DNA from: Saprospiraceae bacterium | Lineage (GTDB): Bacteria; Bacteroidota; Bacteroidia; Chitinophagales; Saprospiraceae | DNA length: 64,000 bases | NCBI GenBank assembly: GCA_016717655.1 | Contig: JADKFC010000005.1 | Coordinates: forward strand, 1-64,000 | Reading direction: 5' to 3' | Part shown: piece by piece, positions 21,584 through 31,905 of the stretch | Layout: every line of letters starts with the position of its first letter | Position numbering within the stretch: the stretch's first letter is position 1 | Translations under genes and position numbers: made by a program | Notes under the pieces: model-generated | The model's database searches: none | Told to the model about the DNA's origin: nothing | The model's input: only the letters and a program-made list of their open reading frames with translations

Positions 21584-24500
21584 ATGGGATCAAGAAAGAG
21601 CCACTCCCCTATTTGGGCCATCGCCCCAAAAAGCCATGTCTACACAGCCTTGGTGATGGCCTTTACTGCCTTGACATCCCTGCTGAACGCCCAGCAAATT
21701 CCGCTTAAACATTTTACCATCAAAGATGGGCTGCCTTCCAACAATTGTTATCGATTGATCGATGATGCAGAGGGTAAGATTTGGGTGGCTACAGACAAGG
21801 GCATCGTTCGATACAATGGATATGAGTTTGAGAGCATCGCCAAAAAGCTCAATTTTAAGATCAAAGACATCTACAATTGTTTTCCCGATGATGGGGGCAG
21901 GATGTGGCTGGACACCAAAGACCAACGCAAAAAATTCATTCTGGGAGATTCACTCGTTTGGGTAGACCGGCCCGAGCTCCCCTCCAGAAAAGACCGATTT
22001 CCTGTGTACTATCCGGGCAATGGCTTGTTTTTTACAAGTCGCAATTATGAAAAAGATGAAATCATAGCGCTGCGCAAATACGATAATAACAACATATATT
22101 ATTTTCCCATACAGAAGGAAGATCGCCTGATGATGGTAAAAGAAAATGATCACAACATCACCGTTGTTACCCTTCACTTTGGAGTGCAATTGCTCGATAA
22201 AAATACCGGCAAAGTAAGTACACTGTTGAAATTTGACAAGGATGAAAAACTACTGAGCGACAACCACAATTTTTATCACCCACGCTATTATGGCAGAGAC
22301 CAATACATTTTTGCCACCAATAAGAATGTCTACCTGATTGGAAAGGATCGGATCCACACTTTATTTTCAAGCAAAGAAATCGAAGGCCACGAAATGGTGG
22401 GCTACGATGAGGGTTGGCTTATCCTGCATGAGCCTGTCACTGGAAAATTCAGCATGATGTCGGTCTTTGGAGTTAAAAAATCATTACATCTTCCTGCCAT
22501 GCCGGGAGACGGCACCAGCCTGGTGGTAGACAAAGAAAAAAACTGGTGGATCAGCTCCAAGTACAGCGGTGTATTTTTTATTCCCCAAAAGTCATTCAAG
22601 AGCAGACAATATTTTGAAGACACCGATGAAATGGCTACCCCCAAGATCACCCAGGTAGGAAGTTTGCCCACTCATGGCTTGTACATGATCAATGACAACT
22701 TCAATTATTTTTATCTGCGCAAAGACAAACAGATCAAAACCGTATTTCGGGATTTATATTCACACCTATACAACCTGCAGGAAGACAAATTTGGACAAAT
22801 CATAACGGGCAACTTTTCGTTTTTTACCAGATGGCCCATGCAGGTCAGCGGCTTAAACAGCATTCAACCTCAAACCAATTGCGAAAAAAACGGAGATTGG
22901 TACTATACCCGACCTTATATGATTCCCAAAAAACGCATAGTAAGCAAGGATACCAAAGGTTACTTTTCACCTAAATACGTTTGTCAGCTAACCGATACTA
23001 CTTTTTTGCTGGGCGGTTGCCTGGCCATCATTGAGCTCACCACTCAAAAAGGAAAGATCAAAATGACCCGTTTTGATAAGCCCAAAGAGTGTATTTATTC
23101 CATACTCAAACTCAAGAATGGCCATATTTTATTGGGTACAACAGAAGGGATTTACCACTATGCCGATCAAAAAATGGGAGATAAATGGCTGCCGGGCTAC
23201 GTGGGTGGTTTTATCCGATCCATGGCCCAGGACGATCGGGGCAGGATATGGCTGAGCAGCGATGAAAAAGGGTTGATGTACATCGATGAAGTCACACAGC
23301 AGCCCTACGTTTTTCCTGATTTTGAAAACAGCATCATCAATCAGCTCTATTTTCACAAAGAAACCAGCACCATGTGGGTTGCCTCGAGCAATGGTTTGTG
23401 GAGGGCCAAGCCCAATGGTGAAAAGGGACTTGTTTTTCAAAAATACACCTATTCAGACGGCATCCATGCCAACGACATCAACTCTGTTTTTTGTCTGCAG
23501 GATTCCATCTACATTGGCACGTCAGAAGGCCTCACCGCCATGCAGGACCTGAGTTATGAGCAATTGGTAGTACCTACCCTTGAAATCTCGGATGTAAGGA
23601 TAGACGGGGTATCAAGAGACATTCAGTCATTTTATGAACTAGACTACCATGAAAACTCCATCCATATTCAACTCACCAATTTATCTTATGCCAGTCTGGG
23701 TGATAATACCTACGAATATGAATTGAATGGTGATGGCACCCATCAAACAGAAAAAACCAAGGACAGGACCATCCAATTCAACAACCTGGCGCCCGGCAGA
23801 TACAGCTTTAAGGCCAGGGCTTACAATGTCTATGGGGTAATGTCCAAAAATGAAATCCTTATCCATTTCAACATCAAACCCATTTTTTACAATACCCTGT
23901 GGTTTCGATTGATCATGGCCATTGCCTTTGTTTCCGTTCCTTTCTTTTATTTTTATTATCGCAACAAAAGAAAGCTGCTGGCCAGTGAAAAAGAGTTGGC
24001 CCTTCAAAAAAAGATGGCCGAGATCAAGCTGGAAAGTTTGCAATCTCAACTCAACAGTCATTTTATTTTCAATTCTCTCAATGCCATCCAAAACTACATT
24101 TTTACCAATGAAGAGGTCAAGGCCAATGAATACCTAAGTAAGTTTTCAAGGCTGATCCGCGGCTATCTGGAAGCCTCTAAAAAACAATTTATTGGCTTAT
24201 TTGAAGAAATTGACCTCTTGCAACTCTACCTATCACTCGAATCGCTTCGGTCGGGCGAGCACTTTGAGTATAGCATCTCTATTGAGGAGGACCTCGATAA
24301 TTCGGTACAAATTCCTTCCAACATCATCCAGCCGTTTGTAGAAAATGCGATTGAACACGGGCTCAAAAATAAAGAAGGAAAGGGCCACCTCCGCATCACC
24401 TGGCGCAGAGACGGCAAATCATTGGTCTGTACCGTGGAAGACGACGGCATCGGCCGGGAATTAGCCCAGCAGATCAGGAAAAATCACCTCAAAAAACAAT

Positions 24501-24661
24501 CGCTCGGCATTAAAATCATCCGTGAGCGCATCAACGCCATCAAGGAATTTGACCGCTCTGACATTGAGATCAACATTGCCGACCTCCACCCCGGAGTAAG
24601 CAATAAAGGCACCAAGGTAACGATTAAGATGCCGCTCAGGGTTTCGATCCCGCCGGGATAG
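21584..24661 (+). CDS. Sensor histidine kinase, LytS type, with beta-propeller and Y_Y_Y sensor
   Basis: The protein is 1,025 aa. An N-terminal signal/anchor (LVMAFTALTSLLNA) leads into two-component regulator propeller repeats (DGLPSNNCYRLIDDAEGKIWVATDKG and later GRIWLSSDEKGL, TMWVASSNGLW). A Y_Y_Y domain (YEYELNGDG...NLAPGRYSFKARA) and one membrane helix near residue 775 follow. The cytoplasmic part has the His_kinase motif LNSHFIFNSLNAIQNYI and an ATPase domain with FVENAIEHGLKNK (N box) and EDDGIGRE (G1 box). The large periplasmic sensor is not a SusR-type hybrid, since no receiver or DNA-binding domain is fused. Its partner is the LytTR regulator just downstream. Confidence 0.92.
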   Translation: MGSRKSHSPIWAIAPKSHVYTALVMAFTALTSLLNAQQIPLKHFTIKDGLPSNNCYRLIDDAEGKIWVATDKGIVRYNGYEFESIAKKLNFKIKDIYNCFPDDGGRMWLDTKDQRKKFILGDSLVWVDRPELPSRKDRFPVYYPGNGLFFTSRNYEKDEIIALRKYDNNNIYYFPIQKEDRLMMVKENDHNITVVTLHFGVQLLDKNTGKVSTLLKFDKDEKLLSDNHNFYHPRYYGRDQYIFATNKNVYLIGKDRIHTLFSSKEIEGHEMVGYDEGWLILHEPVTGKFSMMSVFGVKKSLHLPAMPGDGTSLVVDKEKNWWISSKYSGVFFIPQKSFKSRQYFEDTDEMATPKITQVGSLPTHGLYMINDNFNYFYLRKDKQIKTVFRDLYSHLYNLQEDKFGQIITGNFSFFTRWPMQVSGLNSIQPQTNCEKNGDWYYTRPYMIPKKRIVSKDTKGYFSPKYVCQLTDTTFLLGGCLAIIELTTQKGKIKMTRFDKPKECIYSILKLKNGHILLGTTEGIYHYADQKMGDKWLPGYVGGFIRSMAQDDRGRIWLSSDEKGLMYIDEVTQQPYVFPDFENSIINQLYFHKETSTMWVASSNGLWRAKPNGEKGLVFQKYTYSDGIHANDINSVFCLQDSIYIGTSEGLTAMQDLSYEQLVVPTLEISDVRIDGVSRDIQSFYELDYHENSIHIQLTNLSYASLGDNTYEYELNGDGTHQTEKTKDRTIQFNNLAPGRYSFKARAYNVYGVMSKNEILIHFNIKPIFYNTLWFRLIMAIAFVSVPFFYFYYRNKRKLLASEKELALQKKMAEIKLESLQSQLNSHFIFNSLNAIQNYIFTNEEVKANEYLSKFSRLIRGYLEASKKQFIGLFEEIDLLQLYLSLESLRSGEHFEYSISIEEDLDNSVQIPSNIIQPFVENAIEHGLKNKEGKGHLRITWRRDGKSLVCTVEDDGIGRELAQQIRKNHLKKQSLGIKIIRERINAIKEFDRSDIEINIADLHPGVSNKGTKVTIKMPLRVSIPPG

Positions 24662-24778
24662 CCGGGTAAAGGAATATCTAAACAGCTGTCCGGACTACAA
24701 GTGCTTCTTTAACCGAAAAAAAGGATTGGGTTTTGCGGCTTATGTATTATCTTGGTTGCTCATTGAGAATAATGGATC

Positions 24779-25486
24779 ATGACCTGTGTAATCATAGATG
24801 ACGAAGCGAAGAGCAGAGAGACCATAGTGAACATCCTTACCAAATATTGTCCGGATGTGGATATCATTGGGCAGGCTCAGAACGTGGAGGAGGGCTATAC
24901 CGCCATTACCACCCTGAGGCCGGAGTTTATCTTTTTGGACATCCAGATGCCGGGGGGATCGGGCTTGAACCTTCTATCTTTTTTTAAAGATGCTGATTTT
25001 AAGGTCATTTTTACGACGGCGTATAAAGACTACGCCATTGATGCCATCAAGATGAATGCAGTAGACTATCTGTTGAAACCGATTGCCATCAATGAAGTGA
25101 TCGATGCGGTGGACAAGATCAAAAGATTATTGGCCAAAAAGAGCCTTTCTACTGGGCCGGTGAGCCGATTTTTACACCTTAACAGCAAGACAACCATAGA
25201 CTTAATACCGGTAGAGGCCATTGTGTACTGCGAGGCGGAGTCGACCTACACCAACATTTACCTCAATGATGGATCCAAAAAAGTGATGACCAAGACCATC
25301 AAGGATGTGGAAGAACAACTGCCCGTCAACGACTTTTTTAGGGTCCACAACTCCTATATTGTTCAAAAAAGGTACATTAAACAGTACATCAAAGGCGATG
25401 GAGGGTCGATTATTACCTCTTTTAACCACCATATTGACGTTTCCAGGAGGAATAAAAACGAGTTTATTGAGTGGTTATCGAGTTGA
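24779..25486 (+). CDS. LytTR family response regulator
   Basis: The protein is 235 aa. The receiver domain has the acidic pair IDDEAKS, the phospho-acceptor D in FLDIQMPGGSG and the lysine in LLKPI. The C-terminal LytTR DNA-binding domain runs from about residue 135 (LHLNSKTTIDLIPVEAIVYCEAESTYTNIY) to VSRRNKNEF. It follows the sensor by 117 bases and should be its partner. The targets are unknown; the large T9SS gene downstream is one candidate by position only. Confidence 0.92.
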   Translation: MTCVIIDDEAKSRETIVNILTKYCPDVDIIGQAQNVEEGYTAITTLRPEFIFLDIQMPGGSGLNLLSFFKDADFKVIFTTAYKDYAIDAIKMNAVDYLLKPIAINEVIDAVDKIKRLLAKKSLSTGPVSRFLHLNSKTTIDLIPVEAIVYCEAESTYTNIYLNDGSKKVMTKTIKDVEEQLPVNDFFRVHNSYIVQKRYIKQYIKGDGGSIITSFNHHIDVSRRNKNEFIEWLSS

Positions 25487-25789
25487 AAATTACCACTTAC
25501 CCTTCCAAATCTACCACTTACGCCTTCCAGACAGTCATTTACTAAACAAGGTAAAAAGCGTCAGAAAATTGTCATTTCTTTGCATAGTCTTGCTGGTTAT
25601 GAAGGATTTATAAATACCGCAACAGGCCACCAAGTTTTGAAGGATACACCTGAATGCTCTGAAAGAAAGCAGGATCGTATCCGAGAATTAATAACATTAT
25701 GCGCCAGGTATGATGTTATTTTTTTTGTCATCAACCATTAGTTGGTTTAGCCGGTCTTTTTTGTATTTTGGTCTTATAAATTGGCTAAA
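25487..25789. other. Non-coding gap, about 300 bases
   Basis: No plausible gene, tRNA or strong hairpin is seen between the response regulator and the large secreted protein. A near-direct repeat, ACCACTTACCCTTCCA at 25492 and ACCACTTACGCCTTCCA at 25513, is the only local pattern. It could be a paired binding site, but I have no support beyond the repetition. Confidence 0.4.
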
Positions 25790-28413
25790 ATGAAAAAAAG
25801 ACTACTTTTTTGGGCATCCCTGATTCTAAGTCTTACACTTACAGCGCAGAATTTAGACTACGATAATTCAATCCTAATCAATGCAAGGAATGAAGGGGAT
25901 GACCTTTTTTTGGACTGGCCGTCCTATCCCAGTGCCACATCGTACTTTATCAAAAAGAGGGAAAAGGGTCAATCTGCCTATAAGGCCCTGGTTAACCTAC
26001 CCGGTAATGCCTTATCCTACACCGACACGGCTGTCGTTAAAGGAAAAATTTACGAATACCACATCACCCGGCAAACCAGCACCAGCAACATCGGTGCTGC
26101 CATAGCAGCGGGCATCGAGGCAGCCCCCGTACACCAAAGGGGAGGGGTGGTACTCATCGTCGAAAATGGAATAGCCCAGGCGCTGCCGGATGAGTTGACC
26201 CGTTACCAAAATGATCTCACAGAAGAGGGCTGGGTGGTATGGAGACTCGCCGTTTTTAGTACTTCCGCACCTGATAGTATAAAGGCAGCCCTCAAAAGCC
26301 TGGTGGCAGGTGCAAGCCCCATAAAGATAGAAAGCATTGTCCTAATAGGTAAGGTGCCCGTGCCCTATGCCGGCAACCTGGCACCAGACGGGCATACTCC
26401 TGACCACGTGGGTGCCTGGCCGGCAGATGTGTATTATGCCGAACTGGATGGATCGTGGACAGACAATGTGGTCAACGTCACCGGGGCCACCGGTACCCGA
26501 AACGACAATGTACCCGGCGATGGCAAGTTCGACAATTCGTCCATTCCCGGCAAGGTTGAACTGGCTTGTGGAAGAATCGACCTATCAGACCTGCCTGCTT
26601 TTCCAGAAGGTGAGATTTCATTGATGCGAAAGTATTTTGACAAAAACCACCAATTCCGCAAAGGGCAGACGCCGTATGTGAGGAGGGGATTGATAGAAAA
26701 CAACTTTGCCTCTTACCCAGAGGCCTTTGGCCAAAGTGGACTCAACAACTTTTGTCGTTTTTTCGGGAGGGACAGTGTTAAGTACCTACCTTATAAATCC
26801 ACCCTGCAAAGCCAGTCGTACCTCTTTTCCTATGGCTGTGGATCTGGGCATTACCAGGGAGCCTCGGGCATTGGCACTACAGGAGAGCTGGTCAATGAAA
26901 ACCACCTCACCACCTTTACCCTGGTCTTTGGCTCCTATTTTGGCGATTGGCACAATACCAACAACTACCTAAGGGCTGCTTTAACGTCCGGGCAGGTGCT
27001 TACCAATGCCTGGGCCGGCAGACCCGTATGGCACCTCCACCACATGGCCATGGGTGAAACCATTGGCTATGGCTGTCGGATAACCCAAAATAACAGCTCA
27101 GAATTCAATGCCGGCTTTGGCGCTACAGGAGTACACATAGCCCTGATGGGCGATCCTACGCTAACCCTGTTGCCCTTTCACGGGGTAGAAGAATTGACCG
27201 CAACGGTCAAGGAAGAAAGTGGGATGTTGAGTTGGTCAAATTCAATTGATACCGATCTTTCGTTTTACGTGTATCGAAAAAAAAAGGTGAATCTGCTTTT
27301 ACCCTTGTTACTCCCATTGCTCAAATGCTTACCCAATTTATGGAAAGCTGTCTGATGCCGGGTGACTACGAATACCTGGTGAGACCGGTGCGACTCGAGA
27401 CCACGGGCAGCGGTAGTTATTACAATGTAGGCCCGGGTCAAAAAACAGAGGTAACCATTATCCATAACTCAACGCCCGGAGTCAAACTCGACTACCAGGT
27501 TTATTTCGATAAATTATCTCTCAATGTCAGCATCGTCAATGGCAGCTTCGTTCAACTCAATACAGGGGATGGTCGCATTATACATGGAAGCCTACCCCCT
27601 ACCCTACTTTTTAAGGAAGAAGGAAGTTATAAGGTCTGCCTGACCATGGCTAATCTCTGTGTCAGCATCGACAGCTGTTTTACTGTTGACGTCAAAAGCA
27701 GCTTGCCTGTACTGAATGTTGTGGTAAGCGAAGCAGCATGCAGCGATGATAGGGGAAGTATAAGCATCGAGGTGCAGGAAAACAGAGCCCCTTTTGAAGT
27801 AAGCTGGGCCCACCAGGATACGGGTCTGGTACTGACCGAGCTGGCAGCAGGTAACTATATGTTTACGGTAACCACTGTTACTGGCAGGTCGGCTGTTTAT
27901 GGACCCTTTGTGGTGGAGATACCAAAGGAACTAAGCGCAGTTATCAATACCACAGATTGCGACATAGATCAAAACAATGGTTCTTTGGTCATTGCCCAAA
28001 TCAATGGCGGCACACCACCCTATACCATAGCATGGATAGATGGTGTGTTTGGAGAGACCAGTCAATTCACCAATCTGGCCCCGGGTCAATACGTTGTACA
28101 AATTAAGGATAGTCATGGCTGCCTGTATGACACCACGGTAGTGATCAGCAGGCTTAGTGCAACAGGCGATGTAAGAAAAAATATAAACCTGGTTTACATC
28201 GATAAAAATGGTGACTTAATAACCGGGCCGGATGCCGGAAATACCTTACAGCTCAAGGTCTTTGATCTAAGTGGCAAACTGGTAGTGCAGGGCAGTTTTG
28301 AAAAGATCCAAAACTTTATCTCCAGAGAAATGACGGTGGCCGGCATGTACCTGATCATGGCCAGCAGCGAACAACAACAGCAGGTGATCAAGTGGATGAA
28401 AGGATCTAATTAA
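25790..28413 (+). CDS. Large T9SS-exported protein with C25-peptidase-like region (one poly-A frameshift)
   Basis: ATG at 25790 gives the signal peptide MKKRLLFWASLILSLTLTA. A fibronectin-like module is followed by a region (VVLIVENGIAQAL, IESIVLIGKVPVPYAG, WPADVYYAELDGSW, GRIDLSDLPAF) that resembles gingipain-type C25 peptidases. SYGCGSGHYQGASG occupies the place of the catalytic histidine. At the place of the usual SCxTG nucleophile the protein reads VFGSYFGDW, so it may not be a protease. The frame stops at 27355 after a run of nine A at about 27279. One base less restores KGESAFTLVTPIAQM and continues through PKD-like and SprB-like modules (SDDRGSISIEVQENRAPF, NNGSLVIAQINGGTPPY) to a sorting domain ending IKWMKGSN. 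The full length is about 874 aa. Confidence 0.75.
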
Positions 28414-29423
28414 TAGCCTGACGGCCAGGCGGAGTGCCAGGGTTGGGCGGCATACCTTACCTTTTTCGAAAGCTTACCCGCTTTGATGTCTTTTAACATT
28501 TGTTGCTGAAGCGGTGACAGATAGATGGTGGGTGACGTACCATTGCCCAGCGCGCTATTGATGCGGGTAGCCTGGATTGGACTCAGTGGCAGGGCAGCAT
28601 ACTCCGAATTTTTCAGATAGTAATGCAGGTCTTTGTCGACCGTGTAATTTTTTAAGGGAGCCTGTCTAATGCCCTCAACTGAAACCGGGCTTGTTCCATT
28701 TTTAATGTGGATGGCGTCTGCATTGCCCGACTTCCTTGCCTGGGCCGCTACCTTTTCAGCTGAAGTTGCTGTGTCATCAAAGACAACACGCACCACTTCC
28801 TTTCCATTGCTATAGCCCGGCTCTGTGTAAATGACACCCGGTTGGGCGCCTATGTTTTTTTCACCCGACCAGAAACAATACATCTCAAGGTAGAGCTCAG
28901 CGGGGTCAGCATTTAATTCAGTTTCCAGCAAGACAAGATATTCGGGGATGAGGCGGTTGCTTTTGATCAGGGTCGAGTTGATGGTTTTGACTACGGATGC
29001 CGGCTGGTATTGGCCGCTGTGTCTGGGCACCAGGTCTTTGCCCCCTTCATCTACAATTCTAATGACCGGGTTGTTCCAGGCGGGTTCTTTGTAAGCAGCA
29101 AGGACCTGTGCATCGTGGCCGTTTTTATTGTTAAATATGGCCACCGGTACAAAGTAGGTAGATATGGCTTCAACGATGAGGGGATGTGAAAGCACGTCCT
29201 CACCAAAGTTGCGACAGGTAGCACAGCCGGGCACCTCCTGGAAGAGCAGGAAGATGGGCTTGTGCTGGGCCAAGGCCACTTTTTTACCTTCGTCAAGGTT
29301 GCGCAGCCATTTGACATTGCCCAATTCTACCTGTTTTTGAGCCATCAATGAATGGCACCCCACAACGAGGATAAAGATTAAAATATGGGACCACCCTTTA
29401 GTAATCATGTTTATTTTTTCCAT
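28410..29423 (-). CDS. Exported thioredoxin-fold protein with MsrA-like C-terminal half
   Basis: The protein is 337 aa, with a signal peptide (ILIFILVVGCHSLMA) preceded by MEKINMITKG. The N-terminal half is a thioredoxin domain with an active-site-like PGCATCRNFGEDVL (CATC). The C-terminal half contains YCFWSGEKNIGAQPGVIYTEPGYSNG and VVRVVFDDTATS. This closely parallels the GCFW...PGVxxTxxGYxGG...VxVxYDP pattern of peptide methionine sulfoxide reductase A. The cysteine of GCFW is kept, but the flanking residues differ. It starts at the end of gldD (overlapping if the first ATG is used; the ATG at 29408 would not overlap) and closes the mutY-ssb-gldE-gldD operon. It converges with the T9SS gene, overlapping its stop by 4 bases. 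Confidence 0.7.
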   Translation of the reverse strand: MEKINMITKGWSHILIFILVVGCHSLMAQKQVELGNVKWLRNLDEGKKVALAQHKPIFLLFQEVPGCATCRNFGEDVLSHPLIVEAISTYFVPVAIFNNKNGHDAQVLAAYKEPAWNNPVIRIVDEGGKDLVPRHSGQYQPASVVKTINSTLIKSNRLIPEYLVLLETELNADPAELYLEMYCFWSGEKNIGAQPGVIYTEPGYSNGKEVVRVVFDDTATSAEKVAAQARKSGNADAIHIKNGTSPVSVEGIRQAPLKNYTVDKDLHYYLKNSEYAALPLSPIQATRINSALGNGTSPTIYLSPLQQQMLKDIKAGKLSKKVRYAAQPWHSAWPSGY

Positions 29424-30012
29424 TCAAAAGTGGAAATGATCTTTTCGATGTCCTGACGGATAAATTGTAAGACCGGCGCTGTGGAATCGGGATTGACGGT
29501 GGCATTAAAATACAAGGAAGCCCTGAAAAAGTGGTGGGTAGAGTCGGTCAGGAAAAACTGAACAGGAGAGGCTACCGGACCATCGACTTCAAAAAAGATA
29601 CCATTGACCCCCTTTTGTCCGGAGATCAGGGTTTCCTTTCTGGCATTGGCCTTTATGTTGTGTTTACCGGTAATGGTAAACGCGTCTTCTATGTGGCGGT
29701 CTAAGTCGGCCCTGCCATTGACCGGGTAGTAGCTGCAGTGCAAGCTCGCTCCCAGGGCCTGGCTGTTGAGGTCGAACCAACAATCGTTCACCGGTTTTTC
29801 ACCAAAAAGAAAGAGTCTTGTCTGTACACCAAATACGAAGGAAAGGTAAATGTAAAGGGACATTCACCGTGGGTAAAGCTGGTGTCTTTTTTTAAAGGAT
29901 AAGCAACGTGGGGAAACATCCTTTGTTTGGGCATCCTGGTGTCATCACCCGTACAGGCCATCAAAGTGAAACCAACCAACAAAACAAAATGGGTAAAATA
30001 ATTGGACATCAT
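29411..30012 (-). CDS. gldD: Gliding motility lipoprotein GldD (one frameshift)
   Basis: The first frame gives MMSNYFTHFVLLVGFTLMACTGDD, a lipoprotein signal with lipobox LMAC, then PHVAYPLKKDTSF and CPFTFTFPSYLVY. After about 29800 the frame changes to VNDCWFDLNSQALGASLHCSYYPV. It then gives HNIKANARKETL, ASPVQFFLTDSTHHFFRASLYFN and the ending IISTFEWKK, which together are diagnostic of GldD. The repaired length is about 200 aa. GldD is required with the T9SS/gliding machinery in Flavobacterium. Its ATG overlaps the gldE stop (ATGA), so translation is coupled. Confidence 0.92.
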
Positions 30013-31424
30013 GAGGGGCTTTGCATTACTTTGATATTTACTTTTTCTATCCGCCTGCTATTGGAAGAAATGACCTTTAGTTTTAATTCCTTTAATTGCA
30101 ACTCCCTTTCCGGCTTGGGGATGTGTCCGACCAACTCGATCATGAGGCCACCCACAGAATCGGCATTGCCCTTGATGTCATCGAAGTACGATGTCTTTTC
30201 ACCAATGATGCGACACACATCGTTGAGCAGGGCCTTGCCATCAAAAATATAATTGCCTTCCGACAACTTGATGTATTCGATGTCTTCATCGTCGTCAAAC
30301 TCGTCCTTGATTTCTCCGATCACTTCTTCCATGATGTCTTCGAGGGTAACGATGCCGAGGGTACCGCCAAACTCATCCACCACAATGGCCATGTGGAGTC
30401 GTTTGATCTGAAAATCCCTGAGCAGGTCGTCGATCTTTTTATTTTCGGGGATGTACAGCATATTGGTACGAATCAGGCTGTTCCAATCAAAGTCGGGTCC
30501 CTGCTGGGTATGGCCAATCAGGTCTTTGACATAAAGGATGCCCAAAATTTTATCCACCTCTTCTTCGTACACGGGCAGGCGGGAGTAACCACTTTCTTTT
30601 ACGATGTCGAGCAGAGAGCCGAAGTCGATGTCTTTTTCAACGGCCACTACGTCCACACGCGGACGCATCACTTGTCGGGCCGACATGTCGCCAAATTTTA
30701 CGATGCCCTTGAGTAGCTCCGCTTCATGGGGTTCTTCTTCATTCTGATTGACGGTAAGTTCGATGGCCGCATCGATGTCTTCCCTGCTGGTGCCGGTCTG
30801 GTAATTTCTATTGGTGGAGATGCGATTTTCAATGGTTTGTCCCCATCGCACCAGGATGCTGCTAACCGGTGAAAAAACAAAGCCGAGTATATTAAGTGGT
30901 GTGGCCATGAGTCGGGCCACCTTGAGGTTGTTGACGTTGGCGTAGATCTTGGGACCCACCTCACCAAAAAGCAAGAGCATAAAGGTAACCAGGATGACGG
31001 TGATAAAAAAGTCGATGGCGGTAGCGATTTGATCGGGAGAAAACAAGCCCAAAAAGATGTATTCATGGAGCCACCAGCCGATGACCGCCAGGGTTTGATC
31101 GTTGAGCAGGCTATCGAGGATAATTTTGGATACAATAACGATGGCAATATTGACAAAGTTGTTGCCTATGAGGATGGTAGCCAGTAGTCGCTGTGGTGAG
31201 TTTCTGAGGTGAACGATGCGTTGACCGATGCCTTCCTCTTCTTCCAGGGCTCTTAGCTTGGAGGAAGTCAATGAAAAAAATGCTACCTCGCTGGCTGAAA
31301 TGAGGCCAGAGCAGCAGATGAGGATGATCAGCAAAAGTAAGTAAGCGAGAAAGTACCAGTCGAGCTGGATAAAACCAAGGATAAACCCTAAAAGATTGGG
31401 AGGCTCTGTTTCCAAGATGGACAT
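30009..31424 (-). CDS. gldE: Gliding motility-associated protein GldE (CNNM/CBS/CorC family)
   Basis: The protein is 471 aa. The N-terminal CNNM domain has four hydrophobic segments (LAYLLLLIILICCSGLISASEVAFFSL onwards, a typical SASExAFFS motif). A CBS pair follows (MRPRVDVVAVEKD, YSRLPVYEE, VDEFGGTLGIVTLEDIMEEVIGEI). The C-terminal CorC_HlyC domain contains GKALLNDVC and VGGLMIELVGHIP. Genes of this build next to gldD are called gldE. It sits in the inner membrane, may handle Mg2+/Co2+ or assist GldD, and lies between ssb (27-base gap) and gldD (overlap). Confidence 0.92.
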   Translation of the reverse strand: MSILETEPPNLLGFILGFIQLDWYFLAYLLLLIILICCSGLISASEVAFFSLTSSKLRALEEEEGIGQRIVHLRNSPQRLLATILIGNNFVNIAIVIVSKIILDSLLNDQTLAVIGWWLHEYIFLGLFSPDQIATAIDFFITVILVTFMLLLFGEVGPKIYANVNNLKVARLMATPLNILGFVFSPVSSILVRWGQTIENRISTNRNYQTGTSREDIDAAIELTVNQNEEEPHEAELLKGIVKFGDMSARQVMRPRVDVVAVEKDIDFGSLLDIVKESGYSRLPVYEEEVDKILGILYVKDLIGHTQQGPDFDWNSLIRTNMLYIPENKKIDDLLRDFQIKRLHMAIVVDEFGGTLGIVTLEDIMEEVIGEIKDEFDDDEDIEYIKLSEGNYIFDGKALLNDVCRIIGEKTSYFDDIKGNADSVGGLMIELVGHIPKPERELQLKELKLKVISSNSRRIEKVNIKVMQSPS

Positions 31425-31451
31425 TTTAGTTAAACAATAGACCGTTTTTCA

Positions 31452-31904
31452 TTAAAACGGCAAATCATCGGCCCCGTCGGCCAAAGGCGTAAAATCCTGT
31501 TGGGTGGTGTGGCCGGGATCGGTACCGTAGGTACTACCCTGAGATGGCAGGGGTGCGCTTGCTCCACCTTCGGTGCGCTCTCTTTTATCGAGGGAGCGCA
31601 GGATGGCTGCTTCCACTTCTGTGACGTATCTGTCAACCCCGTTGCTGTCTTTGTATTGGCGCGTTTTGAGTTTACCTTCCACGTAAACCAGGCTACCTTT
31701 TTTCAGTTCCTTTTCGGCCCTGTCGGCGAGGTTTCTCCAGGCAATGACGGTATGCCATTCGGTCTGGTTCTGCCAGTTGCCATCTTTGTCGCGGTACGAT
31801 TCATTGGTAGCCAAGGTGATTCTGGCTACAGAGCCACCGTTTTCAAAATGTCTTACTTCAGGATCCTTGCCCAGGTTACCGATCAATGTTACCTTGTTTA
31901 CCAT
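31452..31904 (-). CDS. ssb: Single-stranded DNA-binding protein
   Basis: The frame is open upstream, but the ATG at 31904 gives MVNKVTLIGNLGKDPEVRHFENG, the standard SSB start, 1 base after the mutY stop. The OB fold shows WHTVIAWRNLADRAEKELKKGSLVYVEGKLKTRQY. The flexible tail ends in DDLPF, the acidic tip that binds partner proteins. Length 150 aa. The stop codon lies in a small hairpin (CCGTTTT / AAAACGG, 31441-31460). Confidence 0.95.
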   Translation of the reverse strand: MVNKVTLIGNLGKDPEVRHFENGGSVARITLATNESYRDKDGNWQNQTEWHTVIAWRNLADRAEKELKKGSLVYVEGKLKTRQYKDSNGVDRYVTEVEAAILRSLDKRERTEGGASAPLPSQGSTYGTDPGHTTQQDFTPLADGADDLPF

Positions 31905-31905
31905 C

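Noticed and set aside
31441..31460. CCGTTTT / AAAACGG hairpin at the ssb stop considered as a terminator
   Set aside because: The stem is A/T-rich, overlaps the stop codon and lacks a following T run; gldE follows closely in the operon.
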